Origin: Chondrosia reniformis
Taxonomy: Eukaryota; Porifera; Demospongiae; Chondrillida; Chondrillidae
Length of the DNA stretch: 64,000 bases
Direction of reading: 5' to 3'
NCBI GenBank assembly: GCA_947172415.1
Contig: OX359194.1
Location: 6,144,401 to 6,208,400 of the forward strand
Part shown: positions 35,301-46,600 of the stretch, in pieces
Numbering within the stretch: the first letter of the stretch is position 1
How the letters are laid out: every line of letters starts with the position of its first letter
Translations under genes and position numbers: made by a program
Notes under the pieces: model-generated
Database searches by the model: none
Seen by the model: only the letters and a program-made list of their open reading frames with translations
What the model was told of the DNA's origin: nothing

Positions 35301-38300
35301 TTTGAGAAAAACTATATATTTGGGGGTTCTCTATGTAAAACTTTGCAAACAGCTAGGCCTATAGCCCATGATTTAATGTTTGTTCTACCAGAATTAAGTC
35401 TATTATTTCCCACTCTTAGTTAATGAAGAGCCCCCTAGGCATGCTCATCGACCAGTGGTGCTCATCCAGCGAGTTGAGAATCTGCAGGTTGCCGTTTCCT
35501 GGCTGAGGGACAGAGGTGTCAGTATACCAAATATTCACATTGAAGACCTTGCCAGTAACAATACAAAGAGTGCTCTAGCTCTTTGTAGAGCACTTAAAAT
35601 ATACGATGTCGCTCACAGTAACAGGACAGGTAAGATTTGTTCTCCGTAGCATTTAACTGTATGCATGTAACTTCAAGCCTGAAATGATGTCATATATATA
35701 CTCAGATCTAATGTATACACAGTATGTATATGTATATAATACATATACATATGTAAGCCCATTACTCTAAAAAATGGGAGCTAAATGTACATAAAATAGA
35801 TTAAGTACTGTTCCTGTTGACTCTATATGAATTGCACGCAGTAGCTGTTTTTGTTTCACTTGTACAAGCAAAGTGGTAACATTTCCTAATGGTTTCCCTA
35901 TACCACATAATATTCTCTCCTGAATGGCAAATTAAATATGTTCATAGTGCACTAACAATAGCTACTCTTGTTTTTAGTGAACTCACAGTATTCAAAAGTT
36001 GCTAAGCTTCACTGTATGTAAAGTATAAAAGAGACGCTACTATTCATTATTTAGTGGACAAGATTTGCTGTAGTGTAGTTGGCAGTGTATAAGAAAAGAA
36101 CAATTTGGTGACCATATTATGTCTTGGTAGTTCTGAAATATCTATCAGTTTATCCAGATGGAGGCTCTTGGGCAGAGTATGATTATATGTAATAAGTTTC
36201 AAGTTTCCCTCACTCATAATGAGCTCGCATAGTATGTTGTATTTATAGTCCTAGGAAGATAAACCGTATACATTCTAACTTTTATAAAGTATGTTCTGTA
36301 TTTGGATGAATATCCTATTCTGCTCTTTCATTGAAATTGTATGGCTGGTGGAAGGACACACTGTATGTATGTACGTACATATATAAACCTACCTACGTAT
36401 TGTATGTACATATATATACAATGTAACCTACAAATAAGAATATTGTGTTTATCTAGGAGCCTCTCATGATCACCCCCGAGGTAGTATTTATTTCTATCTA
36501 ATTTGTGTGGTCCGAGTGTGTCCTTCCTTAATTTCAGCTCATTTCAATTGTTAGATGCCCTTTATAGTAGATTTCATAGTCAGGATTTTCTGTCATGATG
36601 GCTTCCTTTTTGTATATGTACTTAAGAAGTGAGTGTGATAAAGGCTTCATATTTTATAATCTGCCAAAAATGCCAGAACCAATTGCAGTGAATTAAGTGG
36701 AGTATACTGTATAAATTACAAGCCACAATTATATTTGTGAGAAAATACCTTCCTTAATCGCTAGCATTAGGTTTTTAACACCAAATTATATATGATTTTA
36801 ACTGTATATATTACAAGCTACAATTACATATATATATTTGTGAGAAAACATACGTACCTTAGTAGGTTTGTTTGTTTTTTTTACAGTATAAAGATTTATC
36901 TAGCATTCTTTCAATATCAGTTTCAACTGGCCCGCTGTTATACTCAGTATACATAAACACATATACGTATATACCTAGCTCTATATTTTCAAACATACAC
37001 ACTATGTACGTACATGAATCATATTTTTCTACCAAAGCCTTAAGTGACCAAACTGAATCCTATGAAAATGTTCCTGTGTACATTATGTAAACCCTTTCCT
37101 TGTTCCTGTTGCTATAGGTAGGGAATCAAGACCTTCCCCTCCCACCCCTCCTGAGTCTACAACCTATTCTAAAATTTCAGGGTCTAATCTGGATAAGGAT
37201 GATATTGCTATTTTGGGATGGTTGGGTTCTGTAGTAGAACAGGACGTCACAGACTACCAAGCGTAAGAAGGGCAGATTTTCTAGTCGCATACGTAAATTA
37301 TCTAACACCATTTTTAAACATGCTACATCTACTTTAGAGTAAAAGGCCTATAGGGATCTAAACCTAGTGAGAGCTTTGGATGAGGATACAAGAGTTTTCT
37401 CCTCACAAGATATACGTACATACGTAGATTAAACTGTTTTCCAGGCTCATTACTAAGGGAAAGTCTAGAGAGCTTTAGATGAGGATGCAGTTTCATACTG
37501 CCTTTCTTCCTATTCCCACTGGTCCAGACAGTTGTCTTCCTCCTTTTTGTGTGTATAATATACGTATACAGGTGTACATATGTATATATGTATGTACACC
37601 TGTCAGGATTAATGGAAATGTGGGTATATGAAAGTAGAGTATACATATAGGGGTATGTCAGAGAGTATACATATAGGGGTATGTCAGAGAGCATACATAT
37701 AGGGGTATGTCAGAGAGTATACATATAGGGGTACATACGTACATATATACGTGTATCTGGTACAATTAAAGAAGTGTTATAACTTCCATTTCTGTCCACA
37801 GGCTAACCGATGGTAATGTGCTATGCAAGTTGTTCATGTTAATGGCACCAGGATCACTTGATGAGGTATTGAGCTATACATTTCCGATACAAAATTTACA
37901 TTTTTAAAATTTCAGTTTTAACAGGAAACCTAGTTACACATACAAAATGATATGGTTATGAAGGTCTTCAACAATAAAAGGATGCTTTGCTGATGAAGAC
38001 CTTTGTGGTCCAGACGTTCAATAACTTGTATAAAAAATACTATTGCTGATGCTCATATGGAATCCACTGATCTTTTACACTATGTACAGTACGTATGTCC
38101 ACAGTTTATTGTATAAAGGCAGTTATAGGAGGTGAAAATCTGCATAATGTTAAGTATTTTTAAAACACTGAAGACTTTACTTTCACCTACCCACGGGTCA
38201 CCCTATGGTTCAGCTCTATCATGAAATATTAATGATAGAAATGTTTCATGATTAAACCATTAATTGGGTTTCCTGATGGATAAAACACTTTTCTTTGTAA

Positions 38301-41300
38301 TAACATATATATATCATTCCAAAGAAGTATGCCTATATTGACAATCATATACGTATATGCTATACGCATGATCACATTTTAAATAGAGAAAATACATGTG
38401 GCTCCGGATATACTATTTCTACTACTATATACTATTTCTTATGTCATTTGCATCTATAGAATGTCGTGAAAAAACCTTCAATTGAAAAATTAGAAGCTGC
38501 ACTTAATGCTGCAGAGAAGAAACTCTCCATCTCCAGAGGTCTGCTTGATGTTGGCAAACTGTCACAGGGCAAAGAAGACAGCTATAAGCTCTTCTCCTAC
38601 CTCCAACGTTGTCAAATTACACAAAAACAGATTAGAAGACAAGAATTTATGAGACAGGAAAAAGAAAAGGCTTCTGCCAACACCTTGACTGGTCATGGAG
38701 GTAGCCCTGATGTTGAAATGAGGGGCAGATCCTTTGGAACATCAGAGACAAGAGAATCAAGAAGAATGGCTCACAGATCCTTTGATGGGTCCTTTCAATC
38801 CAAATTAAGTGGCGGTAGCTCCAGTGTACCTGCTAGTCCTGAAATGTCTAATCGCGGTCGCAGCAGCTCACCCAACAGAGCCGGAAATAATGAATACATG
38901 AACCAATGGTCCAGTCGACACCAGCATCAGCATCAGTCCGAACACCACCAGGAACCTCAACATAAGGAGATGGAAGATAATTCCAAGTCTGGAAACAGCT
39001 CTGAGGCATCTAGTATGGGTGGTCAGAAGGTGTATCCACCCCCGTACGACCACCCTCCCCCTCCCCCACAGTCTACATCAGGTGGAGAGCAACATCCGTA
39101 TATCATGTCACCCTCACCCATCCCCCCTAGGGGCGTGTCTTTCCGACAAAAGGGTCCATCAATGTCAGCTCCATCTAGTCCACTTGTTTCAAACAGAAGA
39201 GCTTCTGCTTCTGAAGAGAAAGGAGACAGTGAAAAGATAAATGAATCTCAATTTCGTGGTAAACTTATGGGTAAAGAACCTTCGCCTCAACCAAGCAGTA
39301 ACAACAGCTCTTTGGATCACATTAGCAACATGAGTGAAGCTGGGTCCAGTTTAGACTCCAACAACGCTCAATCCTCTACCAGAGAGGAGACTCCAACTAA
39401 CTCAAGAAGCCCTCCGACACGCCCACCACCGCCACTCCCAGAAAGAGGAGCATCTCACAATCAGCAAAAGTCCTTTTCAGGTAACCATTCTAAACCTGAA
39501 ACAGGAGGTGGTTCAGCTCACCACAAGCACAGCCTGAGTCAGGATGAGACAGACACTTCAGCCCCGATGTCTGTCCTCAGACAGCACCTTCTCAGTTCCT
39601 CTCACCCTCAGCACATACAGTCACATTTTATGTCACGTTTGGAGTTACTGGAACATGAACTGACTGAAGTCAGGGAGCGTCTGGATGCAGAGAGGTTCCA
39701 GTTCACACACAAGCTTCAAGAGCATGGTATGTTCCACCACATAAGCCTTATTGTTATTGGGAAAGCCTTGTCCTTTACAAGCACTTACTTATGGGATGTA
39801 TAGGACTTAGCTTGGCAATATATATGTATCTCACATTTAAGAATTAAAAGCTCAAAAACTTTTTCAATATTATTCAGTTAGGTTAGGAACATGTAATAAT
39901 TAATTTAAATAGCTTTACCTGGATGTATTGTTACCCAATTTCAAATTTCGGCTGCATATGTACTAAATTAAATACTACTTAGTTCATGTGTTACATGTTA
40001 ATCATATTACTGGTGTATATACATACTTACTGTACCCATATTAGCTGCTGAAGAGGAGAAGAAAAGAAAATCCATTGAAAAGGAGTTTAAAAAGCTTTCT
40101 GATCTTGCAAGACAGCTAACAAAGCATTATGATGCATGTTTTGTAAACATTGCAAGACAGGTAAATAAACAAATAAGCCAACTTCAGTATAATATGATAT
40201 TCTGCAATATACACATCATAGTATATCATAAGGTACATATATCAAGGTGTATAATATATTGCATTTCAATAGATTGATGTGCATACATGTGTGTATGCAT
40301 GTTTATTCATCAACTAGATGTCTCATTTCCTTAGATGGCTCAAATTCAAGATAAAATTGGTCTGGAGGTGGAGGAGAGTATTGGTGCATTGGTTGGAGAT
40401 GTATTTCAGTCTGAAAATAAGCCAGTGAACGCTAAACAGTTGATAGACGAAATCTCATCACTGAAACAACAGGTGAGGCTACCCACACAGCAGCATATTC
40501 AAATACATATAGTATACAGTACATATGGACATGTATATAGTGTGGTTGACATGCACATACGTAGGGCTAGAGAAAAGAACAGATTATTTTCATAGAATTA
40601 TTGCCTATATTTGGAGGATATGATTTTTTTCCAATAATAAAGGGATGACATTAGTCTATAGGGTCATGCTACGAATGTTGTGCAATCAAATATATAGTTT
40701 GTATGTGTGTATATGACTCTGTAATAACAAAGAGGTACTATTTTTACTAGTCTCTTCTCTTAACATAATACGCTGTCTGTACACTGTATATACAAACCCC
40801 TAAGACTTGTGTATATACTATATATACATATTTACCTACGTACTTTAATTTGATTTAACATTTCATGATAAAGATAAACTCTTTGACTGGGTGCTTTGAA
40901 AACACTGGACAAGTATCATCAGGATCCACAAGTGTCAGTCCTCCAACGTCAGCTCCACTCACACCAGAACCCCTCCTCAGTGCCTCTCCAGATACATCAG
41001 TACGTTCACATGCATCCACTTACAATGTACAATGTGTTATCTTCCCCTATATTAAGCATTTAAGCATTACAGTATGTATATATGTATTTGCAATATATAG
41101 CTTTGATTTGTTGATTTATCTTAAAAAGTTTCTTAAATATGTACTTATGTAGTCTGTACCAAAAAAGAAAACCTTTTTTGTCAGAAAGAAGAAAAATGGA
41201 CAGAAGAAGGATGTTAAGGTAAAATGTGTTGGCATAGACATATATACTGTACCTACGTACATACAGTAGGTCTATACAGGTTATCTATATTAGTTTAAGT

Positions 41301-42389
41301 CATATATCATTGAAAAATGGTGTGTTAGATTATTCATCAGTATTCATATGTGTGTGTTATTCTTACTGTTACTGGTATACAGACAGAACCAGTTAGAACC
41401 ACTTCGTCTGGTTCCTCTGAAATTCCTGTTGTTGAACTGGCTCATCAGGCCAACATCACTCACACCAGTCACAAAAAGTTAACAAAGTTTTTTGGAGAGG
41501 ATATTCCTAAAGTAGAAAATTTGCAAACATTCCTGAACCGATTAGGTTACCCAGAACTTATGAATGTGAGTACTTGCAGCTCTCCTTGTATTCTTTAATA
41601 TGTACATTTTGAAACTATATACGTACATAGTTGTACGTAATGCATCTTTATCAGTCTGTTCATGTATAAGACCTCTAGATTTAGCATAGAGAGCCAAGGA
41701 TTCACAAAAGATTAATCAAGAAAAAGAAGATTCCCAGGGTCACTGATGAAGGGTGGGATTCCCAGAAACAGCTGTCTGGCCCAGTGGAGCAGAAGAAGAA
41801 AGAAAAGAAGAGAATAGACTCCTGTATCTTCATCCAAAGCTCTCTCCAGGTTTAGTTCCCTATAGGCTTTTTTACAGAGTAGGCATAGCATGTAGGAAAA
41901 TTGTGTATTAGATTTTTCATATGGCCCAGTGGAGCAGAAGAAGAAAGAGAAGGCTCTTGTATCCTCATCCAAAGCTCTCACTAGGTTAAGTTCCCTATAA
42001 CCTCTTATTGTAGAATAGGCTAATATGTTATTGGAAAGGTAAATTATATACCCATGCATGTAAGGTGTTTACTGCAGAGGGCACTTTTGAAACAAGTATT
42101 ATAATGATCTTGCTTCTACATTATTAAAATATATAATATGTAATTTAATAATTCCAAGCTGCTTATATCTTTATGACTAATCGAAGTGATAATCTAATCA
42201 AAAGTAATCCATGATGCTCTGATCTTCATTAATCTTTTCTTGCAGATCTTCTCTAAGGAGCATGTGACTCTAACAGAACTACACCTAATGAGTGAGCAGC
42301 ACCTCGCTCAAATGGGCATACCTATGGGACCCCGGGTTGCCATTGTTGCTGAATTGAAACAACTGGAGAGTGTATCTATTGAAGATTAA
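32371..42389 (+). CDS. Tandem CH-domain, coiled-coil, SAM-domain protein
   Basis: Thirteen exons with consistent phases: 32371-32543, 32792-32924, 33555-33669, 35420-35629, 37118-37262, 37802-37865, 38460-39726, 40045-40160, 40335-40472, 40874-40999, 41153-41218, 41383-41565, 42246-42389; about 959 residues. Residues about 100-210 look like a CH domain (LLHWLNSHL, AIADGITLIRICRAI, VENLQVAVSWLRDRGVSIPN). A second CH-like unit follows (ILGWLGSVV, LTDGNVLCKLFMLMAPGSLDE, KLFSYLQRCQ). Then come about 300 residues rich in Ser, Pro, Gln and His with proline runs, a coiled coil (ELLEHELTEVRERLDAERFQ and exon 40045-40160), a basic patch KKKTFFVRKKKNGQKKD, and a C-terminal SAM domain (FLNRLGYPELMNIFSKEHVT, LAQMGIPMGPRVAI). 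CH pairs usually bind actin and SAM domains oligomerise, so a cytoskeletal scaffold is plausible. I do not recognise a named ortholog. The start of exon 40874 is tentative. Confidence 0.82.
35242..35334 (+). other. Possible 93-nt cassette exon in the CH/SAM gene
   Basis: Bounded by a good TTTCAG acceptor and a GTAAAA donor and exactly 93 nt long. Inserting it between 33555-33669 and 35420-35629 keeps the frame and adds 31 residues (including KLKTRLNVMKYEAIHILIRF) inside the first CH domain. The CH fold reads better without it, so it is either an alternative exon or a chance open interval. Confidence 0.25.
37290..37530 (-). mobile_element. Dispersed repeat family A copies
   Basis: Two reverse-oriented pieces: 37290-37400 with AACACCATTTTTAAACATGC and CTAAACCTAGTGAGAGCTTT, and about 37450-37530 with AGAGCTTTAGATGAGGATGC and CCACTGGTCCAGACAG. 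They lie just downstream of a CH/SAM exon. Confidence 0.65.
37616..37732. repeat. 26-bp tandem repeat, about 4 copies
   Basis: Unit GGGTATGTCAGAGAGTATAC plus ATATAG, the first copy degenerate (GGGTATATGAAAGTAGAG). It lies in the intron upstream of the exon at 37802. Confidence 0.9.
41690..41920 (+). mobile_element. Dispersed repeat family A copy (near full length)
   Basis: Runs from CCAAGGATTCACAAAAGATT through CCCAGGGTCACTGATGAAGG, GGGATTCCCAGAAACAGCTG, GGCCCAGTGGAGCAGAAGAAG-type sequence, CCAAAGCTCTCTCCAGGTTT and TTAGTTCCCTATAGGC to ATTAGATTTTTCAT. A second partial copy in the same orientation follows at about 41925-42015. Confidence 0.85.
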
Positions 42390-43610
42390 CTTGCTATTAT
42401 ATTTGCTAACATTGGTGTTAATTTGCTACATTATTTCAATATAAACATTATAATCCTTAAAACCGTTTTTAATAATTATATGAATGATAGTATGCATGGT
42501 GTTTGATGGAGTTACGACCCTTAATGTACATTAAAATCTACCATACAAAGTTAATGTATGGTGAGAGATAGGGCAAATATGAACAACAATTGAAACTTCT
42601 AAAACTCTTTGGAAATGATTCGTACATATCTGTGAACGCTGACATCAAGTATTAGCTTCACATCTTGCTGGTTGATGGAGTTACGACCCTTATTGTACAT
42701 TAAAATCTACCATACAAAGTTAATGTATGGTGAGAGATAGGGCAAATATGAACAAAAATTGAAACTTCAAAAACCCTTTGGAAATGATTCATACAAGGAT
42801 TCACAGAAGATCAAGATAAAGAAAAAGACAAAGACTCCCAGGATCACTGATGAAGGGTGGAATTCCCAGAAACGGCTGTCTGACCCAGTGGAGAAGAAGA
42901 TGAAAGAAGGGAAAAGAAGGAAGAAAAGACTCCTGTATCTTCATCTAAAGCTCTCTTTAGGTTTAGTTCCCCTATAGGCTATTTTTACAGAATAGGCATA
43001 TAGCATGTAGGAAAATGGTATATTAGATTTTCATGTCTGTGAATGCTGACATCAAGTATTAGCTTCACATCTTGCATATGTATATGAAGCTAAAAAGCAT
43101 TAATGTATTTATAGAAATAATGTCTTTATTTATCACAATCAAGTATATAGTATACTTAGCAGTCTTGAAAAAACATTGAAATCCTCAACTTTGATCATGA
43201 GTTTTAATATATAAGGAAATTTAAGCAATTGATCATGAAGACATGTGCGTATATATCTATATAGTCTACATACGTACAAATGAGAGGGTAAATTTATCGT
43301 ACATTGTGGTTAATAGAATGCGAGGTGAAGCTTAAGTGTATGGATTAGTATACAGAATTACTGAGTTGTCTATGTGTGTCAAAAGATTGCAGATGTGAGT
43401 TCCACAATCGGGAGGCCTTATAACCCCTGAACTTTATAATTTGCCCATAATGAATTATTTATATTTACAACTCCTACTAAGCGATCTGTAAGTTTGCTAA
43501 CATCTGCATGCTGAATACTAAACCCTACACAGACGCCAGGCCAGGCTCGCTCACGTTTACCGGTAGCCATTTTATGAATGCAATAATATGGTAGGCAGAT
43601 TGCCGATAAT
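42390..43610. other. Intergenic region between the CH/SAM gene and RAD17
   Basis: No coding exon. It holds a direct duplication of about 165 bp. The first copy starts near 42507 and the second near 42672, both containing GAGTTACGACCCTTAATGTAC or its TTATTG variant. The second copy is interrupted by a family A element. The part near 43520-43610 is less AT-rich and probably contains the RAD17 promoter and 5' leader; it includes a short upstream ATG frame at 43574 that stops before the RAD17 start. Confidence 0.6.
42795..43039 (+). mobile_element. Dispersed repeat family A copy with recognisable empty site
   Basis: Inserted in the second copy of a local direct duplication. The first copy reads GGAAATGATTCGTACATATC then TGTGAACGCTGAC without interruption. 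The second reads GGAAATGATTCATAC, then the element from AAGGATTCACAGAAGATCAA to ATGGTATATTAGATTTTCAT, then GTCTGTGAATGCTGAC. This fixes the element at about 245 bp, with a possible short TTCAT duplication at its ends. Confidence 0.85.
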
Positions 43611-46600
43611 ATGTCATGGGTAGAATCAACGTTTGGTTCGGCGTTTGAGTGCGGAGTATTAAAGAAAAGCCAGACCAGTAAGCATGAAGACTTAAAAGGA
43701 AAAGGTTAATTTAGCGCCATTTTATCAGAGAGTTTAGATGACAATTTGGCTAGATTTCTTGTTTCCATGCAACTGCAGATCAGTTAGAAGGGGATACTTG
43801 TCTTTGGTCAGAGAAATATCAGCCGAAATGTGCAGAAGACCTTGCCGTTCATAAGAAAAAGGTACAGGAGGTAAAGGAGTGGCTCACGTCAGCGTTAGAT
43901 CGCCCTCAATCAAAGCAGAAACAAGTCAGTCTCTTCAATCTGGAATATTACTGTTTTGAGTTGTTGGACAAATATAATAATCATAAAGTATATTAACGAA
44001 GTTACGAATGTACCTTATATTTATATGTCCTCAAATATTCAAAAGGCAGTTAACAGAAAAAATATATTCACTGCAGCAAACACAACCTACTTAGTAAGAT
44101 AATGATAATTTCTTCTTCTCTCTTCTTCTGTTTCTAAGTTGATTCAGTTTAACTGCCGCCTTTCTGATACATACATATATACTCACTGGTCTCAGTTTAC
44201 TGTACAATAATCTACAAGCGTACCTATCTGATTGTTCTATTAGGTTCAAATATTATTGCTCACTGGACCAACAGGATGTGGTAAAACAGCTACTGTGTGC
44301 GCACTCTCAAATGACTTGCATTTTACTATTAAAGAATGGATTAATCCAATCACCGATTCCCATTTCCAGACTAATAGCCTAGATGATGAAGGTATAGATT
44401 GCAAATAGATGATATTAATTTCTTATCTTTGAGATGGTTCATCTTTAGTCTTTTGAGCATCAATCACTGAAGAAGAATACCACAGAGTTGAAACGTCCAA
44501 CTTTAAAGAAAACAAACTGCATCTCTAGATGCTTAAAAGACTAAAAGATGGACCATCTCATAGATAAACATATATAGCTAAATGTTAATTACATTGGGAG
44601 TCAGGGTGATGTTTTGATACATGTACACATTGCTGTTGGTCCAACTGGTTGTACCTCTCCCCAGGTCATCCTCCGTTGTACAGCAGTGCTCCTAGACAGG
44701 AATCTCAGAACCAAATGTTTAGGAATTTTTTACGTGAAGCTAATAGATACAAAGGAATAGTTAGTAAAGACAAAGGATCCGATTCCAACCACTGTGCACA
44801 GTTAGAAGACAGACTTGTTGTTCTAGTGGAGGTTAGTGGTTCTTACATGCATGTGAAACACCATTTTCCTATAAAATTGGTTGACATTAATAGGAGACTA
44901 TGGCAAATATAGGCGTGTAATCCTATTAATATACATAATAGTCTAAACTAACTATCACAATCATGTATTTGATATACCATATGTATGGCAATGTTTGTAC
45001 ATATATATAAATTATATACCTATATTATGTATATAAATAATCACACACTCGATCATTCACAAATATAAAATATTTGTCAGACGGCAATTTGTGAAAAGTT
45101 TGTCCTGCAAACATTACCATACATGCTGTACCCATATTTGTATAACTACTAATGTGCATCGTGAGACGTTGACAAGTGCCGTTTGTTGATTGAAATTTCT
45201 TGATACCTTAACTTTCAGGATCTGCCAAATGTATTTCACAGGGAGCCTAGAAGATTTCATGAAGTGATTCAGTGAGTCACAAATGACTTTGCATTCAGAA
45301 CTTCCTAAACATATATATTATTATCATTGAATACATGTACATGCACGTACATATAAACATAAAATGAGCCTCCTGGAAATTGCAAAATACCTCATCAAGG
45401 TTGAATCTTATTTATATCGTCAGCCAATATAGTCAACTAATAGAGAATGGAGCAATCTCCTATTTATTGCTTCCAAATATTATAGCTGAATGCATATCTA
45501 TTATACGTACGTATATATGTATACCGTATATTGAGAATCTAATGTATGGTGGGCAAAAGATTGCAATATCTTCTGTATATGACTTTTCTGTTTTTACAGA
45601 TCGCACATTCATCATTGTATCCATCCAATGGTGTTTATAATGTCAGATTGTTCACCAGCAAATTCAAGTAAACTGTTTACCAAACAGCTCATAAGCAGCC
45701 TTCAGATCACCGTTATCCAGTAAGTCTCATCAGTATCCTGACCTGTTATCCAATAAGTCTCATCAGTATCCTGACCTGTTATCCAATAAGTCTCATCAGT
45801 ATCCTGACCTGTTATCCAATAAGTCTCATCAGTATCCTGACCTGTTATCCAGAAAGTCTCATCAGTATCCTGACCTGTTAGAAGTTGCATAAGATTTAAA
45901 CTTGTTATTATCTTGATATCAAAGCATTTATGACTGCAGTATTATGTGTTCTGCCTGTTTGTAGGTTTAACCCAATAGCTCCCACAATGATGGTCAAGGC
46001 TTTAAATAGGATTGCCAGCCTGGAATATAAAACCAAACATTCTGGGACGTTCCACCCACCCAGTAAAGATCTTATAGCCTTGTTAACTGAGAGTTCAGAG
46101 AAAGACATCAGAAGTGCGGTCAATGCTTTACAGTTTGCCTGCGTCAAGGGATCAACAAAGTCGTTACAAAAGTCTTCAAAAGGGAAGAAGAGGAAACTAA
46201 GTACAAGAAGTGGCTCTGGGTCTTCAATGACTGACTTCCTCTCTGCAGCTGATTCAGAGGAACACAAGGCAATGATAAAGTTAGTATTACCAGGCAACTA
46301 TATACGTACAAACTACAGTCTGTTGTAAGAATAAAGAACTATTATGTTTCCATGTATGGCAGGTGCAGTGGAATCTCATAATTTTTTATTTTAATGTTTC
46401 AAAATATCATGCATAAAATCTAACATCAGTACATGCTGATAATATTACTATTGATATTATATCACTTTTCTGGTATCCTCCAATCGACCCGATGTGCTTG
46501 CGGAACATAGCAGTACATCTACCTCTGTCTCTCACTTTTATTTTTATACATTCTAGAAGACAAAGGTCCCTAGGGTCACTGATAAAGGGTGGAATTCCCA

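Noticed and set aside
37329..37694. 121-codon minus-strand open frame
   Set aside because: It runs through family A repeat fragments and the 26-bp tandem repeat.
45702..45890. Minus-strand frame of repeated GQDTDETYWIT peptide
   Set aside because: Antisense translation of the 33-bp repeat at the RAD17 splice donor.
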